From the NCBI GenBank assembly GCA_012934845.2, contig WNNJ02002282.1, positions 26,584 through 90,583 on the forward strand: DNA of 64,000 nt, in the 5' to 3' direction. Shown here in pieces: positions 1 to 11,412 of this stretch (positions are counted from its first letter, which is position 1; each line of letters opens with the position of its first letter). A program made the translations under genes and the position numbers. Below the pieces are notes generated by a model that had not been told where the DNA came from, ran no database searches, and worked only from the letters and a program-made list of their open reading frames with translations. The DNA comes from Pomphorhynchus laevis. Lineage: Eukaryota > Acanthocephala > Palaeacanthocephala > Echinorhynchida > Pomphorhynchidae.

Positions 1-78
1 TGAAGTACTAAATATAAACTTTTAATCCGAAAGAATTTCAATATAACTGTTTAATTGACACAAACAGGACAGTGTAAG

Positions 79-400
79 CCTGCATGCTTTTTACAAACAT
101 CGTCGAGAAGCTTAACCCGGAATGCGCCTACCAGACGCCTAGCCCCCCCCCGAATGAGGGGTTTCGACCTTAGTCTACTCATCACTACAGAGTGGTATCA
201 TCAGTGTGCTGATCGAATTTCTTTCACAGGTTTACTAAGAATCAAGTACTATCGAAGTTGTGTAGCTACAGGGCCACACTGATGATACCAACTTGTAGTG
301 ATGAGTAGACAAAGGTCGAAACACCCCATTGGGGCTAGCATATGTGTTAGGAGCATGCCTGGTTAAGCTTCCTGACGAAGTTTGTGAAAAAGTATGTAGG
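79..400. mobile_element. Foldback / MITE-like element
   Basis: Two imperfect inverted arms, about 79-225 and 272-400, face each other. Both outer ends read CCTxCATxCTTTTT followed by ACAAAC and then AGCTTAACC, and both arms carry GTAGTGATGAGTAGAC. A related copy lies at 31792-31932. There is no coding capacity, so it looks like a non-autonomous element. It lies downstream of the last visible NPL4 exon, probably within the next NPL4 intron. I could not identify a target-site duplication or superfamily. Confidence 0.7.
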
Positions 401-620
401 TTTAAAATTTCCTGTTCGTGTATTAACAAGATGTATTGAAATTTTAGTTCCGAAAGTGTAAAATATAGGAAGATATGAATTTGTCCAGAAACCAGATTGG
501 AATTAAATATAAAATTCGAGTATTGACCAATAAATGTATCAGAAAAATTTGGAATTGTTTGTGAAAGACAGTTATTGACATAAAGACATAAATGTAGAAG
601 CATGATAAAGCATGTATTAC

Positions 621-3600
621 CTGTTACAACGACAGTTACAAACTTGGATCCGTAAAGACCGTTTTGTGCGAATCTACACTTATTTGGGAGCTGTTGTTGG
701 AATGTTGCAGCCATGATGCATTCCTGAGCGCTGAGTAAATGCAAGTCCTAAATTAAATCTTAAATAGAAATACTTAGTGAAATTAAAAGTTACTTTATCT
801 CCACCACGAACACATTGTACCGGCCCAGCTGAACCATCGTTTTCTTTAGCAGTTAGAAGATCTGTGAAAATCCAACCGACACGAATCATTCCTAACTTGT
901 TTGCAATTGAATCTACAATATTAACATTACAATCTTCTAATAGTTCAATGCTATCTGAATCTGAAACCTGAATAGCTAAAAATATAAGTCATATTGTTGA
1001 GTTTTCAAACCTGCGGTGGTTCGTATATAAACTTCACTACAGCTCGGATTCCAAGAGGTACATTTTCGTAATATTCGTAGGATCCGAAAAGAAATCCAAT
1101 ACGTTGGGTTCCCGACTGTCGCCAATAGTCTAAAAATCTGTCAGCTATCATCGAGTTCTCAAACATGATGTTGTCAACATGGCGAAATTTCTACAACAAA
1201 ATTAATTACTAAAATTTATACAAAATAATAAATGTACCTGTTGTTGCAACATCATTCCGCTTGGCTGACATCTTGTACAGATACCTCGAGGCCACGGAGG
1301 ATGAGTTGTACATCCTCTTTTTACTTTGCATGAAATTTCCTCCATTGCCAGATATTTGTCGCTAAATCAATATTTACTGGATTTAGAATAAAACTAAAAA
1401 TATTAAATAAATTAATTAATTTATCATTTAAATTAAAATATCAATTAGATAAGTATTGACTTTTTAAAGAATACAAACTTTCCTAGATAAAAGACTTGTT
1501 CTTATGGTTAAAACAATACTTTTAATTAAGTTATAGAAATTTTAATTTTCGTTATAAGTTTTTAAATTAAATAATGATAAATAATTAAATAATTATAAAT
1601 AGTAAAACTAATTAAACGGGTTTTACAAATTCAAAACTTTTCAAGACCTTCCAATTAACTTTAAAATTATCTCGATAATCGACCAAAACTGAAATAAACA
1701 AAAACATTTCCATGACTTACGAGCGAAACTTTGCATGATTTCGTATATTTCAAAAAAGAATGTTTGGTTGTTCAAACAAATTGATGGAGTTTTAAACTAA
1801 AAAAGTATTCAGCCCAATTTCCCATTTTCAAATGGGAAATAATTATTGTGTTCTACATTATTATTAATAATAAGTTAAATTATTTAAAATAAGAAAAAAG
1901 CTATTATTTAAAAAAATATAAATAATTATTATTTTATTATAAAATATTTTTAATTAATGAAAACTTCTGAATATAATTAATACAATATAGGTGATTACAA
2001 GATATGCCGGAAAAAATTATCAAACTTTTTATTTATTTGATAAAGGAAAATAAAACAAACACAATTTACAATTAACAGTGGGATTACTACTTTCTACATT
2101 CGCCTCGTTGTTGTTCATGTAATGAACCTAATGCAAAATGTAAAACATGTTCGCGTGCTCGTTAAGGAAGGACTTACTGCTGCGTGAAATCGTAAGCTAA
2201 TAATTTACATTCAAAAAACACTGACGTAATGGATATATTAACCTCTGGTAGCATTTCACTTCCTGATTTTACACAACAATCTGAGATAACTACTGATGAT
2301 ATAGCAAAAATTATATAGCCAATATAACAACAATCCCCAAACCAACATCAACCACGAAACACGAAACATGCAATGTTCAACTATTGACTGTGCTGTTTAG
2401 ATACCAATACAAAAGCCATATCAGTTTTCAAGAACAGAAGGTCTATTGCTTGCGCAACTTGAAATATTGACGAAAACGTAAAAAAGATGGGACATTTTTA
2501 TGACAACTTAACATCCTCGACCGAAAGCTCATTCAGGTTTGAACAAACATACAAAGCTATTCAACACTGATGATATTTCGAACCTTAAAATATAGATCCA
2601 AGCTCTACAAACTCAATTACAGTCTGATTTATTAATTTCTCTTGTGTTCTCTGCATTCTTGTCAAAATTTAATGTCATCATTCTAACCGAAACGCTTTCA
2701 ATTAATTCTAACGCTATCAATTGTTTTTATCGCGTCGAAATCCCTGCTATTCTCATTGAAAGAGGTAGTCCTAGCGAAGGGTTGTTATTATCTGATTTTT
2801 CTATATAGTCTGCTGTTAAAAGTCTATCTTCTATTGCGATTCAAAGTACCGCTTATTATTGTGGTTTACAACTTTTCTCCGACCATACCCTTCTCTGTAA
2901 GTTAGATCTTGACGACTTTAACGCCACTCATACAAATCTTGCTAGTCCGAAGCTGCATTTCATTTCCAAATTTCGGTAGCATTTCGGCCTCTTTATTTAA
3001 TAATCACCGGCAAATGCCATATATTGAGGTTATTATGAATCTAGCAACATCGATATTATCACTTTCGCTGATGTAACATCAGATGTATTAAGTTCTTGGT
3101 ATTTTCTATGCAGTTACAAACCTATCATGGCGATACCTAATCTTCCACTTCCAAGTGGAATATTTAACAATCTTTCTAAACAAACACTTCCAAGACTTAG
3201 CAGCCGGTAAATATAAATCAAATCTTCACCTATATTCGCCTTTTAGCCATCAACGACATCTCTAAAAGTTAGAATTTAAACATCAGATTGTACATCCCGT
3301 TCGAACCACGAAAGGCTACCAATCACGCTATATCAGAAGAGTTATCAATCTGTCAATTCACGATATGTATTCTAGGATTCTGTATAAGAGGAACACTACA
3401 AAACACAAGCGTACAAAGCAAATAATTAGTATACATAGGGTAGCATAATACAAGATATCACGTATCTTAAATTAATTAAACGTTTAACAACATAGTTTAG
3501 CTAAAGACATGGTAGAAACATTTAGTCAAAACCTTAAGAATTAAAAAATATCCGTTGATTTTGACAAAACCCTCCATAATAATGCCATACCGAAAATAAT

Positions 3601-6600
3601 GTAGATAAGGTTTTAAAAATAAATTCTGAACGAAATATAATTAGCGACATTGTGAGAAATCACCAAAGTAAATATCGTCAAATTATTCAAGATAAAACAC
3701 GTTTATAAATCGTTATCTAAAACACTTTAAGGATTTTAATTTTTAGATTATAAAATCAATTAAATAAATTAACGTGCTATATTTCATTCTATCTAATATA
3801 AACAGAAACATTTTCATAATAAAAAGTTAAATTAATTTTTTCTTTCATAAATAAATTTTTTTAATATAATTATTTAAATAATTATATATAATTTATATAA
3901 TTAATTTTTATATATTTATATTAATTAATTTTTACGTTCTTAAAAAGAACGTAAAAACTGTTAATGGTCAAATGCTAATAGTGCATATTATTTTCAATAC
4001 AAATCAAAATACATCTAGAGGATCAATCGCTTTTGGCTTTTTGCACTTGAGTTTTTACTAACAAAACTTTCATCAACTAAAAATAAGTGTTTTTCTTTCA
4101 ACGACTAAGTTGCTGAAGGAATTGCTGCTATTGTTTTTATTAAAACGTGAAATATTAAAGATGAATATAATTTTTAAATCTATATTTATCCAAATTTCAA
4201 TGATTAAGAATTGATTTATGATATTTATTACTTACGACGAATTAACTTTTAATTTTCTTAAATAAGCGTGAAATGACAGATGCTTGATTGGAGGATCTCT
4301 AAGTCGCAGATACTCTTCGTCAAATGGGTCTTGCTTTACACATTTAAGACATTTGGTTGAGCTTGAATGATCACAGCTATAACAAAAAGCAGAATATCAT
4401 ATTTTACTACGAGATAGCGAAACTATCATTAACTAAAAGGAAATGTTTTTTCTTTTCAAACGCAGCAAATTTAAAATTAAAATAGTCACAAAAACAAAAC
4501 ATTTATTTAGAAAAACCAGACTCAAAATTTGATACTAGTCAAACGAAATAATGGCAATATTATGGAATACACGAAATTACGATAATTTGGTTGGGCTTAT
4601 TGAATACAGCAAGTATTGTATACTTAACTTAGAATAAAAGAAAAACTTTGGTTTGATTTTTTAATTATTTAACATAAAAAACTAAATTAAAAAGGTGATC
4701 TATAAACATACAAAATCGTATCACTTACTTGTGAGTCGTTACTGAGACTGTGATATCATCTATATTGATATTATCAAGAAAATCATCAAGATACGACTCA
4801 TCCAGTGTATGATCACCATTGATTGAACCTATTCCATTAACTGTATTTGCAACGAAATATATTGTACCACTTCTAAGATACATTTTCAAATAAATGGTAA
4901 ATATTTTCAGTTTATTTAAAAGTACAGCCAAGTTTTTACAATTTCATACATTTATATTTTTCAAATATTAAAAATAGTACATTATATTATTTAGGAATAT
5001 AATGTAAATTTGTATTAAGATGAATATATATAATATGTGATTAGTAAACTAGTAAAGTACATAATTTCATTAAGTCTTGATATAGGCCAACGATGCAATG
5101 ATACACCATTCATATGCCACTAAGCAAAAGATACTTAAAACCAGTTTTGACCGGGCTAATAATCTCTAATGATTTAATGAATAACAAATTTGTCCAATAT
5201 TCACAATGAAGTAGTACACAACAGATCGATATTTCGCGCAAACAACCTTAATATAAAATTTAGTTTAGACAAGTTGCCGATTTCTGAGAATCACCGACTT
5301 TCTGCAAATTTGTAGTAGATACTTTCTAACCTCGAAGATCATCTGATTTTCTTTGTCAATAACAAATACCGATAAAACACGATATATAATTTTAGTCGTA
5401 AAGAGAAGCAAATATATTAAAGATTATAATGCATATTTTTAGGACAAGTAATCCGACAACATTAGATTTTTTATATAATAATAAAATGAAAATATAATTG
5501 AAATTAAATAATTAAAAATGCAAAAGATTTAGAAATTCTAAATTAATATTAAATTATCAGTAAACTATTAATTATATTGGTATTACATGTTAAGCTCAAA
5601 TCGTATAGCAAAATAAATGTTATTTATCATTTTAATAACATTATTGATTTCATTATATTTATAATTTAATAAATAACTTCTTAAAACGTTATCAATACTG
5701 ATAGTATTAAATAATGTCGACCAGTGGTGCAGGCAGAGCAGCAAACGCAACTCTACGTGTGCTAGCGACAAAGATCAGCGAAAAATACAGGTCTGAATTT
5801 TCCAGCGTAATAACGTGGCTCCGCACGAAAATTGGAATTGCTCTAGCAGCGTCGATATCACAATGTTTCCGAGCACCGTGCTCCAAACTCAATACACCGG
5901 TGCATTCGGTCATATACATTGAGTTGCAAATTGCACAATGATTTTTTTTTCTTTTTTATTGTAAATCAAATTAATATAAAATTATTAACATTATTAATAT
6001 TAAACTCATTTGCGAGTAACAAATGTTGTATTAAATGATAATATTCCAAACAATTAAAAAAATAAATTAATTGTTAAAATAACTATAAATCGTGATAAAA
6101 TTTCAAAAATTTGGACATTTTAAAAATTAAAAAAAAAATTTAAAAATGATTTTTAAAATTTTAAAATTTTTAAAATTTTAAAATTTTAAAAATCTAGACA
6201 TTTTTAAATAGTCTAGATATAAAATTAAGTCAATATTTATTCTTGAGCATAAAATTACTTTAAAATAAATAACTCTTTGTGAAATCTAAACTTTTATTTC
6301 AGACGAATCGTATACTATATTGAAAATATATTCGTAATAGGCAAAGCTGCCGAAAATATTCAAACAGGAAATATAGTTGTTTTATTAGATGGATTTACAT
6401 TAATCCATCTATTTTATTAGATAGTTCATCTATTATATTAGCGAAAGTAGATTTTCTACAAATTCGATGATGATAATTCAATGATTAAGCTGTTAGTAGG
6501 TCTTAGCTATGCATTTACTAAATTCCATCGGAATCTGTGCGGCAGGGACACATGAATTGGGAATTGCAAGAATGTGAGTGAACGTAAATATCTAGGTTTA

Positions 6601-7859
6601 AAATTTAGAATTAATGTTTATGATGAACATGCTCAACAAAATGTTCATTATTCAGAAAGAATAATGAACATTTTCGAAAACGTTTGAAAATGGACATTTT
6701 TGAATAATATTAAATATCATATTAACATCATATTAATACGCATTTAATAAGATGATGGCTTTTAAGAGCTAGCTGATAAAAAATACCATATTTAATAACC
6801 TTTTTCGGTTTTATGAATCGTCACTCACAATAAACGTAGATAAATTTTCTTCGTTTACACATGCTTTATTTCCTATTTAAATTTTAAACCTAGATATTTA
6901 CGTTCACTCACATTCTTGCAATTCCCGATTCATGTGTCCCTGCCGCACCGATTCCGATGGAATTTAGTAAATGCATAGCTGAGACCTACTAACAGCTTAA
7001 TCATTGAATTATCATCATCAAATTAGTAGAAAATCTACTTTCGCTAATATAATAGATGAACTATCTAATAAAATAGATGGATTAATAATTAATAAATTAA
7101 CTAAAATAGATAAAACAAATATCTAAATTTTATATCTAGACTATTTAAAAATGTCTAATGTCCAAATTTTTAAAATTCTAGCACGATTTATGGATTAATA
7201 AATTATATTTTAGATTAATTTTAGTTTTAATCAGTTTTCTTTCTGATTTTTGTTAAAAAATCAGATTGAAAATCAAGATTAAAATATTTATTTTTATTAT
7301 TATTTTATTATTTTAATAAAATAATAAATTAATAAATAATAAAATAATAATTTTATTATTTTTATTTAATAAAAATAATAAAATTTTAATAATAATATTT
7401 TTGTGCAAAAAATTCGTATACTTAGTTTTAACTGATCTGAATTGTTTAAAGAAACATTTTTAGTTACTAACTTCACATTGCTAAATGAGAAATCTTCATT
7501 CGTGAGTTGCATTTTACACTCAGAGTCTTTACAAATGCTCCAATTTCTGTGTTTCAAATCAAAGACATCTGCTACCTAAATGGATTTCGAAATAAAGAGA
7601 CAGCAAATATCAAATTATTAATACGCAAAATACCTTTGACTCGAAAGTATTGAATGTGTGCGAAGGGTCAACTCTTATGGCACGAGTGATATTCTTATAT
7701 CGAACACCAATTAACTTAAAAATGTTTAAATATTTTTGAATTAAAGTGAGAACAATTAAGAACGAACAATTAAAAGAGAACAATTTGAAAAGTTATAAAG
7801 CTTTCAAATTGAAAATTGATTTGTAAATTGCACTGGAAAAAACCATATACCGTCAGCAT
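621..7859 (-). CDS. NPLOC4: NPL4 homologue (p97/Cdc48 cofactor), 5' part, 9 exons, 3' end outside window
   Basis: NPL4 pairs with UFD1 and recruits the p97/Cdc48 ATPase to ubiquitylated substrates for extraction and proteasomal degradation. Exons read on the minus strand: 7851-7859, 7634-7714, 7472-7575, 4729-4872, 4236-4376, 1238-1361, 1011-1190, 794-967 and 621-747. All have GT/AG ends and consistent phase, giving 361 codons. Residues 1-75 form the ubiquitin-like N-terminal domain ([16 protein letters not shown] at the start, SGTIYFV near its end). Then come the DPFDEEYL and [14 protein letters not shown] segments, the zinc site [16 protein letters not shown], and the MPN-like domain with [51 protein letters not shown] and [11 protein letters not shown]. 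These match the family along its length. The first coding exon has only three codons, Met-Leu-Thr. The last visible exon ends in phase 1 just after VTG, so roughly the C-terminal 40 percent should lie beyond base 1. Identity is firm; exon 1 is inferred from a splice fit. Confidence 0.93.
2180..3450 (+). mobile_element. Decayed LINE, apurinic-type endonuclease region
   Basis: The stretch is less AT-biased than its surroundings. About 2640-2790 reads as [13 protein letters not shown] followed later by [12 protein letters not shown], the pattern of the N-terminal APE-type endonuclease of LINEs (a conserved T-E near the start, then R..S.GLLL). Further on, around 2910-2990, [20 protein letters not shown] resembles the D-F-N substrate and metal-binding segment. 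Several stops interrupt it. It sits in the largest NPL4 intron visible (1362-4235). The family is not resolvable by eye. Confidence 0.5.
5714..5893 (+). pseudogene. 3' fragment of a retroelement polyprotein (same family as 46.4-49.3 kb)
   Basis: An open stretch reads [10 protein letters not shown], then [20 protein letters not shown] and [18 protein letters not shown]. The start overlaps in pattern with the end of the copy at 46430-47010, which finishes STSGEAGVAAND then LIRRLAAKIA. I know this tail (small-Gly-rich box, then W-[IL]-R-x-[KR]-[IL]-x-[FI]-A-L and C-x-R) from long retroelement proteins of many aquatic invertebrates. Only the last 60 or so residues are present, inside NPL4 intron 3, so it is a truncated relic and not a host exon. 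It has no splice fit with NPL4. Confidence 0.5.
6085..7191. mobile_element. Long foldback element (imperfect inverted repeat, ~1.1 kb)
   Basis: Outer ends ATAAATCGTG (6085-6094) and CACGATTTAT (7182-7191) are inverted. Moving inward, TAGTCTAGATATAAAATT (about 6210-6227) pairs with the mirrored segment around 7125-7150, and a near-perfect arm of about 200 bp runs from roughly 6405-6612 against 6873-7085, including GGCAGGGACACATG and its reverse complement. The left arm carries about 170 bp (6232-6400) absent from the right arm. The loop (6613-6872) is AT-rich with no coding potential. It is located in NPL4 intron 3. It could also be two facing copies of a shorter repeat. Confidence 0.75.
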
Positions 7860-9387
7860 GTATATTCCGACTGAGTATTGAACATGTTAACAGCTCTATC
7901 GCAATAGACAACAATTATATACAATTATTAGAGGATCAATAAAGAGAGAAATTTTATTTGATATTTCGGTAGCCTCTGGTAGCATCTTCAGAAAATTAAT
8001 TTGTAAAAATTACGTAATATTTTATAAAAATATTATAATAATTATAATTTTAGAATAAATATAAAACTTAATATTACAATCACTTTAATATTAAAGTAAT
8101 ATAATTAATTATTTTATTAAAATAAATTATTTTGTAAAAGATTCGTATAATTATAAAAATTTCGTAATATAATAAAACAAAATAATTGCTAGTTCCAGAT
8201 TAGTTAAGAAACATAAATGATTTATCGTGAAATTAACGTATGTGACTTGTATGTGACTCATTGTACTAATTCGGTACAATGAAACTATCGGACGAATGTT
8301 GTTTTAAGCTTCCATGGTCACGATTTGCTAATCCAATTCAACCGCATAATAAGTATGTGACTTATTATGCCTTCTAAATACTTAAAAAAGTTTATACGTT
8401 ATATAAATTAACTTAAAATTTTGATGTCAATAATTAGGGTTAAAATTATAATTTAAGGAAGCAGATATCACATACTTTGTTTGCAAATATGAGTATATGC
8501 AAACAATACCGCTGTTATTTCATATCTATATTTTTAAAATCTTTATATTTTAATTAATATGAGTACAAACGCGCATGGAATTGCTTATATAAATAATTAT
8601 ATCATTTTTTACAGTGAATGTTTGCAGGCGGTCATTTAATATTAAGCAATTTTATTTTATCATTTATAAGTCAAACCTCGATAATTAAAAGAAGTTGATC
8701 ACTAATCATCAGGCATTTTAGTAAAATACTTCTTTGCATTACTTTATTGCTTTATTCGAGCGAATGTATTTAATAAAAATGGCATTGAATAATTTTAAAT
8801 TTATATGATTTGTATTTTGATTTATGTGTAATTTTTTAAAATAAATGAAATAAAAAATAATTTCGTAATGAAAAAGAAACTACCCTGGGTACTGGTCACG
8901 ACCTATTGTGAATAATAAAGCCAAACGAAGCAAAATGATTGGTAAAAGGTATTAATAACATGTCACTACGTATTTCAATTATTTCTACTCATCGTCTATA
9001 AGCTACAATTTAATTGGAATAAAGTTAGTTTGAAGCGGATTGATTGGTCCAGAACAAAAGTAAAAAACATCCTGTTATTTTTTCGAAATTATATATATAT
9101 AATGTTCTCTTAAAGGCAATTTATATAAAAACACTAAACTGATGATAAGCTGGTGATATTCCCAACTCATATATCCAAACACAAATAATCAACAATTATT
9201 AAACGTTAAATAATTTAATTTAAGTTGATCAGATATTTTTATCTTGCGGATGTATCGCTTAATAATTTTAAATGTGTATTTTAATATTATATTATTTATA
9301 ATATATTATTATATTATTTTAATATTATATTATATTTTTATATAATTTACTATTTTCTGTATCTATTAAAATCTAAATATCTTTTTT
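7860..9387. other. AT-rich intergenic stretch upstream of NPL4
   Basis: No coding region is visible. It should contain the NPL4 promoter next to base 7859, but no convincing core element stands out in such AT-rich DNA. About 7948-7990 holds a short motif, GATATTTCGGTAG then CATCTTCAGAAAATTAA, which recurs in the elements at 20222-20350 and 29031-29190. Confidence 0.6.
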
Positions 9388-10890
9388 TTAATTATTTAAA
9401 TGATTTTGAAGAAAGGCAATATCATTACATATTGTTGCAATTCTTAAAATTTCATTATTTAATGTATTATATTTTATATTATATGGTATGCATGAATGCT
9501 CATGCAAAAATATGTTTCTTGTAAATTTAAATATGTCATCTTTACGATATAAATTAAAAGTAGTTTTAGTTAATGTTAATTTAATGTTCATATCTAGATA
9601 TACACCTTCTTTATCATTAATATTGGTTTTGTTAAGAATAAGGCTTTCTGGATAAATGTGCTCACTAATTGAATAAAAATTATTAGAATTAAATACACAT
9701 ATATCATCAATGTATCGAAACATATATTTCATATATTTATATTAACAAATTCATATTTTATAAAGCTTAAAAGATATAAATTAAAAGTAGTTTTAGTTAA
9801 TGTTAATTTAATGTTTATATCTAGATATACACCTTCTTTATTATTCATATTGATTTTGTTGTGAATAAGGCTTTCTGGATAAATTTGTTCACTAATTGAA
9901 TGAAAATTATTAGAATTAAATACACATATATCATCAATGTATCGAAACATATATTTCATATATTTATATTGTTTAGATTTAGTTTTTACACAGTTATGAA
10001 CAAATTCATATTCTATAAAGCTTAAAAACAAGTCAGCTATAATTGGGCTACTATTACCACCCATTGGAACACCTTTTACTTGTCTAAATATAGATGTCCC
10101 TACTTTTAAATAATTTTGATTTATCAAAATATTTAAGGATTCTATTAATTCAATTTTATCCATATATTTATATTTACTTGATGGTTTAATTTTTGTTAGA
10201 TAGGCGTTATAATTATTATAACATATATATGTATATCTTTTTCCGAATATAAGATTAATTAATTTTACTAACGCTTCTTTAATATCTACTAAATCTAGAT
10301 TTGTATAAAGCATAACAAAATCGTACGTATATCGTATGTATTTATATTCTAAAAATTTATTCCTTTTGTGTGTTCTAAAAATTCTTTTGTAGAATTAATA
10401 CTGAAATAGTGTTTTATACCAGTATTAATTTCGATTACCTTGCAATATTTTTTAAAGTGTGCTTTAATTACTTTAAGTATTTTATTCATATAGACAGAAA
10501 GTGGGTTTAATGTACATTTAAACGCACTACATATGAACCTAGGTTTTATTGAATTTTTATGTAATTTTGGATTCCAATATAATATAGGTATAGTTTTATT
10601 ATCTGATTCAACCTTTATACCCTTTTTATCCATTATAGAACAGTGACTTGTAATAATTGTTTCTAAACTCAACTCACTACGTTCATATGTTGGATTTACA
10701 TTTAAATCATTAGAATTAACCTCTTTCATTAGTATATCATAATAAAGCTTTTTGCATATGAAGACAAAGTTATTACTAGCTTTATCAATAGTTGTTATTA
10801 TATAGTTATCCTTTAATTTAGTAAGTTCTTTATACATATCTTTATTAATTTTATCTTTCCTTTTATAATTGTTTGTTATTTTCATTTTAT
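9388..10890 (-). pseudogene. Penelope-like reverse transcriptase with internal tandem duplication
   Basis: Three reading frames on the minus strand (10349-10885, 9729-10313, 9388-9732) cover most of a reverse transcriptase. In order: IDKASNNFVFICKK, ILYWNPKLHKN (compare the Y-G-L-P-K-I-H-K box of Penelope-like elements), NTGIKHYF, LYTNLDL, motif B RQVKGVPMGGNSSPIIADLF, motif C FRYIDDICVF, then YLDINIKLTL and IFLHEHSCIP. The fold and motif order fit the Penelope-like class more than LINEs, and no endonuclease is attached. Near its 3' end a block of about 240 bp starting around LSFI.YEFV and running through YIDD to FNLY occurs twice in direct orientation (copies about 9720-9550 and 9960-9775). 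The element is interrupted by at least one frame change and is not a working gene. Near relatives lie at 54166-55911. Confidence 0.75.
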
Positions 10891-11109
10891 TTTTAATTTT
10901 ATCAAATATATAATCTTTCCAAATTTTTAATCTTTGATGTATTTAGGCTTCTACTGTTAATCAGCTTTATTAATAGTTGTTATTATATAGTTAGAATATT
11001 AATTTTAATGTTATAAATTTATAAATAATAATTAATTAATAATTAATTAATAATTTATAATTAATTTATACATTAATATTAATATTAATATTATAATATT
11101 AATATTAAC

Positions 11110-11412
11110 TAATAAACGACGATTGCATGATTAAACTGATAAACGACGATTGTATGATTAAACCGATAAACGACAATTGTGTGATTTAACCAATAAGCGA
11201 CGATTGCATGATTAAACTGATAAACGACGATTGTATGATTAAACCGATAAACGACAATTGTGTGATTTAACCAATAAGCGACGATTGCATGATTAAACCG
11301 ATAAGCGACGATTGTGTGATTAAACTGATAACCGACAATTGTATGACTTAACCGTAAAACGACAATTGTGTGATTTAACTGATAAACTACAATTGTGTAA
11401 TTTAATTGATAA
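11110..11412. repeat. 27-bp minisatellite, about 11 copies
   Basis: The unit is roughly ATAAACGACGATTGxATGA followed by TTAAACxG. Adjacent units differ at fixed positions, and a three-unit block of 81 bp is repeated almost exactly at 11110-11190 and 11191-11271, so the array has grown partly by amplifying a trimer. The last three copies are more diverged. There are no spacers of unique sequence, so it is not CRISPR-like. Confidence 0.9.

Noticed and set aside
400-520. Possible tenth NPL4 exon on the minus strand, where a GQIH-like reading follows the expected position
   Set aside because: Only three or four residues match the expected continuation. No acceptor AG precedes it and the following residues do not resemble the family.
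235-744. 169-codon open frame on the minus strand
   Set aside because: Only its N-terminal part is real (NPL4 exon 9, ending at 621). The rest is read-through of the intron and the foldback element.
11110-11412. CRISPR-like array
   Set aside because: Repeats are contiguous with no unique spacers, and the context is eukaryotic.
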